Source: Pasteurellaceae bacterium (GTDB lineage: Bacteria; Pseudomonadota; Gammaproteobacteria; Enterobacterales; Pasteurellaceae). Taken from it: a DNA stretch of 10,408 bases. The notes under the pieces were generated by a model. The model saw only the letters and a program-made list of their open reading frames with translations, did no database searches and had not been told where the DNA came from. Positions 6,175-10,408 of this stretch are shown here, one piece after another. Each line of letters begins with the position of its first letter. The stretch's first letter is position 1. The stretch is from positions 1 through 10,408 of the forward strand of contig CAAELW010000138.1 of assembly GCA_900756875.1 (NCBI GenBank). The letters are read 5' to 3'. A program made the position numbers and the translations under genes.

Positions 6175-9006
6175 CTAGCCTTTTGCTAAGATATCTTTCA
6201 GGAATCTCGCGGTATGCGAACCTTTGACTTTAGCGACGTCTTCAGGTGTACCTGTCGCGATAATTTGGCCACCGCCACTGCCCCCTTCAGGACCAAGATC
6301 CACAATCCAGTCTGCGGTTTTGATCACATCTAAGTTGTGTTCGATCACCACGATAGTATTGCCTTGATCGCGCAAGCGATGTAACACTTCGAGAAGTTGT
6401 TTAATATCAGCGAAATGCAGGCCGGTTGTCGGTTCATCCAAAATATAAAGGGTTTTACCGGTATCGCGTTTTGAAAGCTCTGTCGCTAACTTAACGCGTT
6501 GTGCCTCACCACCTGAAAGCGTGGTAGAAGACTGACCTAAACGAATATAAGACAAGCCCACATCCATTAGGGTTTGCAATTTACGCGCAATCATTGGGAT
6601 CGCATCAAAAAACTCGCGAGCTTCTTCTACCGTCATATCCAACACTTGGTGAATGGTTTTACCTTTGTATCGGATCTCCAAGGTTTCACGGTTATAGCGT
6701 TTACCTTTACATTGATCACAAGGCACATACACATCCGGCAAGAAGTGCATTTCAACTTTCAGCACGCCATCACCTTGGCACGCTTCACAACGTCCACCAC
6801 GCACGTTAAAGCTAAAACGACCAGGGTTATAACCACGCGCACGCGCTTCTGGCACGCCTGCAAATAATTCACGAATTGGGGTAAATAATCCCGTGTAAGT
6901 CGCCGGGTTAGAACGTGGTGTTCGACCGATCGGACTTTGGTTAATATCGATCACTTTATCGAAATATTCCAAGCCTTCAATGGATTTATAAGGCGCAAAA
7001 TCCGTTTTTTCCGCACGATTTAAGGCGTTTTGAGCCAATGGGAATAAGGTATCATTAATTAGCGTTGATTTACCTGAACCTGATACCCCCGTAATACAAG
7101 TAAATAAGCCCACTGGGATCTCTAAATTCACACCTTTCAGATTATTCCCTGTCGCACCTTTTAATTTTAGAAGTTTGCTTTTATCAAGTGCGGTTCGTTT
7201 TTTCGGAATTTCGATTTTTTCTTCACCCGATAAGAACTTACCCGTAATCGAATTCGGGTTCGCCATGATTTCTTTGGCGGTACCTTGCGCAATCACTTGA
7301 CCACCATGCACACCTGCCCCCGGGCCAATATCAATAATATGATCGGCTTCTCGAATGGCATCTTCATCATGTTCCACCACAATTACGGTGTTGCCCAAAT
7401 TACGCAGATGAATCAGCGTATTTAACAGACGTTCATTATCACGTTGATGCAAACCAATAGAAGGTTCATCCAACACATACATGACGCCTACTAAGCCCGC
7501 ACCAATCTGACTCGCAAGACGAATACGTTGCGCTTCACCACCCGAAAGGGTTTCGGCAGAACGAGAAAGGGAAAGATAATTCAAACCCACATTCACTAAA
7601 AATTCTAACCGCTCTTTGATCTCTTTCAGGATTTTTTCCGCAATTTGTGCTTTTTGACCGGTTAAAGTAAGCCCTTGGAAAAACTCAAGGCTTTCACCAA
7701 TGCTTTTCTCTGAAATTTGTGGCAAGTTAATATTACCGATATACACGTTACGAGCTTCTGGACGAAGACGCGAGCCACCACAATCAGCACAAGGGCGGTT
7801 GCTGATATTTTTCGCCAATTCTTCGCGCACAGACATGGATTCCGTTTCTTTATAACGGCGCGCCATGTTATTCAAAATCCCTTCAAAAGGATGTTTGCGG
7901 ATCACCACATCGCCACGGTCGTTCATGTATTGGAATTCAATTTCTTCCTTGCCTGAACCATGCATCACAATATCTTTAATTTTCTGTGGTAAATCTTCGT
8001 ATGGCGTTTCAATATCAAATTTATAATGTTTCGCCAACGAGGTAAGCATCTGATAGTAATAGAAATTGCGACGATCCCAACCTTTTACTGCACCGCCTGC
8101 AAGAGAAATACTTTCATTTTGTACCACACGGCTTTCATCAAAGAACTGCTGAACACCTAAGCCATCACAAGTCGGGCACGCCCCTGCCGGGTTATTAAAT
8201 GAGAATAAGCGAGGCTCTAATTCTGGTACGGAATAGCCACAATGCGGACAAGCAAAATTCGCCGAGAAAACCAATTCTTCAGCGTTAGGATTATCCATAT
8301 CTGCCACAACCGCTGTACCACCAGAAAGCTCTAAAGCCGTTTCAAAGGATTCTGCTAAACGTGTGGCTAAATCTGACCGCACTTTAAAGCGATCTACCAC
8401 CACTTCAATGGTATGTTTTTTCTGTAAAGCAAGTTCTGGTGGATCGGATAAATCACAAATCTCACCATCAATTCTTGCGCGAATATAACCTTGTGCCGCC
8501 AAGCTATCTAACAGCTTAATGTGCTCACCTTTACGGTTTTTCACCACGGGCGCAAGCAACATCATTTTGCGTTCTTCAGGCAGACTTAAAACTTTATCCA
8601 CCATTTGACTGATGGTTTGTGCCGTTAATGGCACATCATGATCAGGACAACGCGGCTCCCCTACGCGAGCAAACAGCAAACGCAGATAATCGTAAATTTC
8701 GGTGATCGTGCCCACTGTTGAACGCGGGTTATGAGAAGTAGATTTTTGCTCAATAGAAATCGCTGGTGACAAGCCCTCAATCGAATCCACATCCGGTTTT
8801 TCCATCAAAGAAAGGAATTGACGCGCGTAAGCAGAGAGCGATTCCACATAACGACGCTGCCCTTCCGCATAAAGCGTATCAAATGCTAAAGAAGATTTGC
8901 CCGAACCAGACAAGCCTGTTATCACAATTAATTTATCGCGCGGAATGGTTAAATTGATGTTTTTGAGGTTGTGGGTTCTAGCCCCACGAATGTCGATAGT
9001 ATCCAT
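6175..9006 (-). CDS. uvrA: UvrA, excinuclease ABC subunit A
   Basis: This is the complete 943-residue damage-recognition ATPase of nucleotide excision repair, which acts in the cytoplasm on DNA as a dimer, loading UvrB. Walker A motifs lie at 31-39 (GLSGSGKSS) and 640-648 (GVSGSGKST). ABC signatures LSGGEAQR are at 487-494 and 830-837, each followed by a Walker B ending in LDEP. A Cys4 zinc site starts at Cys253 (CPHC, then CPTC). The DNA-binding zinc site starts at Cys740 (CEAC, then CDQC). All are at the positions known in E. coli, so the protein looks fully active. The ATG at 9006-9004 gives the canonical [10 protein letters not shown] start. The nearest AAGG lies 14 bases upstream, which is far, and a T7 run abuts the ATG. 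It diverges from ssb and is probably LexA-controlled. Confidence 0.98.
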   Translation of the reverse strand: MDTIDIRGARTHNLKNINLTIPRDKLIVITGLSGSGKSSLAFDTLYAEGQRRYVESLSAYARQFLSLMEKPDVDSIEGLSPAISIEQKSTSHNPRSTVGTITEIYDYLRLLFARVGEPRCPDHDVPLTAQTISQMVDKVLSLPEERKMMLLAPVVKNRKGEHIKLLDSLAAQGYIRARIDGEICDLSDPPELALQKKHTIEVVVDRFKVRSDLATRLAESFETALELSGGTAVVADMDNPNAEELVFSANFACPHCGYSVPELEPRLFSFNNPAGACPTCDGLGVQQFFDESRVVQNESISLAGGAVKGWDRRNFYYYQMLTSLAKHYKFDIETPYEDLPQKIKDIVMHGSGKEEIEFQYMNDRGDVVIRKHPFEGILNNMARRYKETESMSVREELAKNISNRPCADCGGSRLRPEARNVYIGNINLPQISEKSIGESLEFFQGLTLTGQKAQIAEKILKEIKERLEFLVNVGLNYLSLSRSAETLSGGEAQRIRLASQIGAGLVGVMYVLDEPSIGLHQRDNERLLNTLIHLRNLGNTVIVVEHDEDAIREADHIIDIGPGAGVHGGQVIAQGTAKEIMANPNSITGKFLSGEEKIEIPKKRTALDKSKLLKLKGATGNNLKGVNLEIPVGLFTCITGVSGSGKSTLINDTLFPLAQNALNRAEKTDFAPYKSIEGLEYFDKVIDINQSPIGRTPRSNPATYTGLFTPIRELFAGVPEARARGYNPGRFSFNVRGGRCEACQGDGVLKVEMHFLPDVYVPCDQCKGKRYNRETLEIRYKGKTIHQVLDMTVEEAREFFDAIPMIARKLQTLMDVGLSYIRLGQSSTTLSGGEAQRVKLATELSKRDTGKTLYILDEPTTGLHFADIKQLLEVLHRLRDQGNTIVVIEHNLDVIKTADWIVDLGPEGGSGGGQIIATGTPEDVAKVKGSHTARFLKDILAKG
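7186..7194 (+). repeat. DNA uptake signal sequence inside uvrA
   Basis: Exact AAGTGCGGT core followed by TCGTTTTTT. It lies in the linker region just before the second ATPase half of UvrA, a less conserved part of the protein. Confidence 0.9.
8377..8385 (-). repeat. DNA uptake signal sequence inside uvrA, reverse orientation
   Basis: ACCGCACTT on the plus strand is the exact complement of the uptake signal core. It falls in the first third of uvrA. Confidence 0.88.
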
Positions 9007-9051
9007 AAAAAAAGCGATTGCCTTAAGAAAATAAATTCAAAAATTGCGACC

Positions 9052-9079
9052 ATTATCGCATATTTCAATATCTGTGCAA
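9052..9079 (-). promoter_or_regulatory. Probable uvrA promoter
   Basis: On the minus strand TTGCAC (9079-9074), a 16-base spacer and GATAAT (9057-9052) make a good sigma-70 promoter reading into uvrA, with the -10 45 bases before the ATG. The -35 lies inside the LexA-like box, which would give SOS repression. Confidence 0.62.
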
Positions 9080-9087
9080 ATATCCAG
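9072..9087. promoter_or_regulatory. LexA-type SOS box between uvrA and ssb
   Basis: CTGTGCAAATATCCAG keeps the CTG-N10-CAG frame of gammaproteobacterial LexA sites. It matches the idealised CTGTATATATATACAG at 12 of 16 positions, with one change in the outer CTGT/ACAG arms (CCAG). It overlaps the proposed uvrA -35. In E. coli the divergent uvrA-ssb region is also LexA-controlled, which supports the call. Confidence 0.75.
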
Positions 9088-9168
9088 TTAATTTTTATGG
9101 ATCTTTTGTTTCATTTAAGGCAAAATAGCCAAAATTTTTCATCTTATTTCTAAAATATAGAGGATTCT

Positions 9169-9636
9169 ATGGCAGGTATTAATAAAGTAATCATCGTGGG
9201 TAATTTAGGTAATGATCCTGAAATCCGCACGATGCCAAATGGCGAAGCGGTAGCAAATATCAGCGTGGCAACAAGTGAAAGCTGGACAGATAAAAACACG
9301 GGCGAACGTCGTGAAGTGACCGAATGGCACCGCATCGTGTTATATCGTCGTTTAGCGGAAATTGCGGGTCAATACTTACGCAAAGGTTCACAAGTTTATG
9401 TTGAAGGTCGTTTAAAAACCCGTAAATGGCAAGATAACAACGGCCAAGATCGTTACACCACTGAAATCCAAGGTGATAACTTACAAATGTTAGGTGGTCG
9501 CTCTCAAGAGATGGGCGGTTATACACCTGCACAATCAGCACCACAACCAAGCTATCAATCTCGTCCAGCACAATCTGCACCAGCTCCACAAGCTGAGCCA
9601 CCAATGGACGCATTTGATGACAACATTCCATTCTAA
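9169..9636 (+). CDS. ssb: Single-stranded DNA-binding protein
   Basis: This complete 155-residue SSB coats single-stranded DNA as a tetramer during replication, recombination and repair. Residues about 1-112 are the OB-fold, starting [18 protein letters not shown] and including [19 protein letters not shown] and [13 protein letters not shown] flexible Gln/Pro/Ala/Ser-rich tail follows from about 113 to 146. The acidic tip DAFDDNIPF is the conserved docking peptide for partner proteins such as PriA, RecQ and the polymerase chi subunit. A ribosome binding site (AGAGGA, 9159-9164) sits 4 bases before the ATG. All 12 Arg codons are CGT or CGC, the usage of a highly expressed native gene. The promoter is less clear than that of uvrA; TTGCGA (9044-9049) with CAATAT (9066-9071) is one weak possibility. 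Confidence 0.98.
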   Translation: MAGINKVIIVGNLGNDPEIRTMPNGEAVANISVATSESWTDKNTGERREVTEWHRIVLYRRLAEIAGQYLRKGSQVYVEGRLKTRKWQDNNGQDRYTTEIQGDNLQMLGGRSQEMGGYTPAQSAPQPSYQSRPAQSAPAPQAEPPMDAFDDNIPF

Positions 9637-9682
9637 GTTACATTAGAAATTAAATATGGAAATACAATTCAAATGAATAAAT

Positions 9683-9712
9683 AGAAGTCTTTTAAAATAG
9701 GCTTCTTTTTTT
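9683..9712 (+). terminator. Rho-independent terminator of ssb
   Basis: AGAAGTCT (9683-9690) pairs with AGGCTTCT (9699-9706), an 8-bp stem with one G-U pair and an 8-base loop, running into a T7 tract at 9706-9712. It lies 47 bases after the ssb stop and separates ssb from the next gene. Confidence 0.82.
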
Positions 9713-9747
9713 CTATGTTAAAAAGATAAGTAATAAGAGTTATTTAA

Positions 9748-10408
9748 ATGGATCTAAACACTTTTAGAAGAAAAACAGCTATGGTTTTACACGAATTAGA
9801 AATTGGAATAGGAAATCTAGTACTAGAACAAATTCCAGATTCTAATTTATCTGATTCTGAAACTAATAAATTAAAACCGCTGACAGTTCAAGATTTAGTG
9901 GAGCAATCATATCTAGATGATTTATTTCAGATGTTAATTCCTTCATCTAAAGATACTATTTTTAGAGAAGATATAATTGAATTAAGAAATATTTTTATAC
10001 AGAACGAAATATATAATATTAGAAATGTTATATCTCATCCTAATAGAATATTTGATTTAAATTACTGGTATAAAGTTGCTGCCTTGGCAAGTGATCCTAT
10101 TATTGAATTATTAGGTTTATCTAAGGTTAAAAAATCATTATTATCAGCTGAAAATAATCTAATTGTAGATCCTCCTGAAGATTGGATGAATAGTATCTTT
10201 AAGAAAATTCCTAACAACATCCCAGATAAATTTGAACATACTATAACAGGTCTAATTGGCAGGAATAAACTATTAGCCGATCTTAAAGAACTTCTAATAA
10301 ATAGGCTTGATCGAAGATCTTTGACCATATCCCTCGTTGCTCCAGGAGGAAATGGAAAAACAGCAATTGTATTAGAAACTTTAAGAAGAATTATTAATGA
10401 TCCATTAA
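9748..10408 (+). CDS. HEPN-like domain / STAND-type P-loop ATPase, 3' end outside the window; candidate defence protein
   Basis: The frame is open from the ATG at 9748 to the right edge (220 codons seen). TAA directly precedes the ATG in frame, and AAGAG at 9735-9739 lies 8 bases upstream, so the start is well supported. Residues about 1-140 look all-helical and contain R92-N-V-I-S-H97-P, the R-x4-H pattern with Asn after Arg found in HEPN domains, many of which are RNases. At 168-176 GLIGRNKLL resembles the G-R-x-x-L element that precedes the P-loop in STAND ATPases. Walker A is APGGNGKT, residues 198-205. The Walker B, winged-helix and sensor repeats would lie beyond the edge. Eleven of 12 Arg codons are AGA or AGG (9 AGA, 2 AGG) against none in ssb, and Ile ATA and Leu CTA are frequent. 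The gene was probably acquired. Such effector-ATPase fusions are common in phage defence, but this role is inferred and I cannot name the family. Confidence 0.72.
   Translation, partial: MDLNTFRRKTAMVLHELEIGIGNLVLEQIPDSNLSDSETNKLKPLTVQDLVEQSYLDDLFQMLIPSSKDTIFREDIIELRNIFIQNEIYNIRNVISHPNRIFDLNYWYKVAALASDPIIELLGLSKVKKSLLSAENNLIVDPPEDWMNSIFKKIPNNIPDKFEHTITGLIGRNKLLADLKELLINRLDRRSLTISLVAPGGNGKTAIVLETLRRIINDPL

Noticed and set aside
10062..10328. Minus-strand open frame of 88 codons opposite the HEPN/STAND gene, as a possible antitoxin or regulator
   Set aside because: It overlaps a long plus-strand frame with a P-loop and HEPN motif, and no ribosome site or family feature supports it.

Overview
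The window looks like a Pasteurellaceae chromosome, most likely Haemophilus or a close relative. The main evidence is seven copies of the 9-base DNA uptake signal AAGTGCGGT or its complement. The housekeeping genes are moderately AT-rich, and UvrA, SSB and EmrAB have the expected lengths and motifs. Species cannot be fixed from the sequence alone.

Layout. Positions 1-2970 (minus strand, running off the left edge) encode at least 990 residues of a trimeric autotransporter adhesin. It has an extended signal peptide, two YadA-like head modules each closed by a neck, and alanine-cored coiled-coil stalk segments. Two of these segments are made of in-frame DNA repeats, of 21 bp and 42 bp. A 444-bp gene-free region (2971-3414) holds the divergent promoters of the adhesin and of an emrAB drug-efflux operon (3415-6119, plus strand). 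A perfect 12-bp hairpin made of two inverted uptake signals ends emrB and, from the other side, uvrA (6175-9006, minus strand). uvrA and ssb (9169-9636) diverge from a 162-bp region with a LexA-like SOS box that covers a plausible uvrA -35 element. ssb ends at its own terminator.

The right end (9748 to the edge) carries the start of a very AT-rich gene with foreign codon use. It encodes an alpha-helical N-terminal domain with an R-N-x3-H motif typical of HEPN domains. A G-R-N/K motif and a Walker A P-loop follow, as in STAND/NLR-like ATPases. Its effector-then-ATPase order resembles antiviral STAND proteins, and it is the best candidate here for an undescribed system. The C-terminal sensor region is outside the window, so the function is inferred.

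The genes form independent units: a surface adhesin, an efflux pump, an SOS/DNA-maintenance pair and a probable acquired defence gene. I see no functional link between them beyond the shared uvrA-ssb control region.
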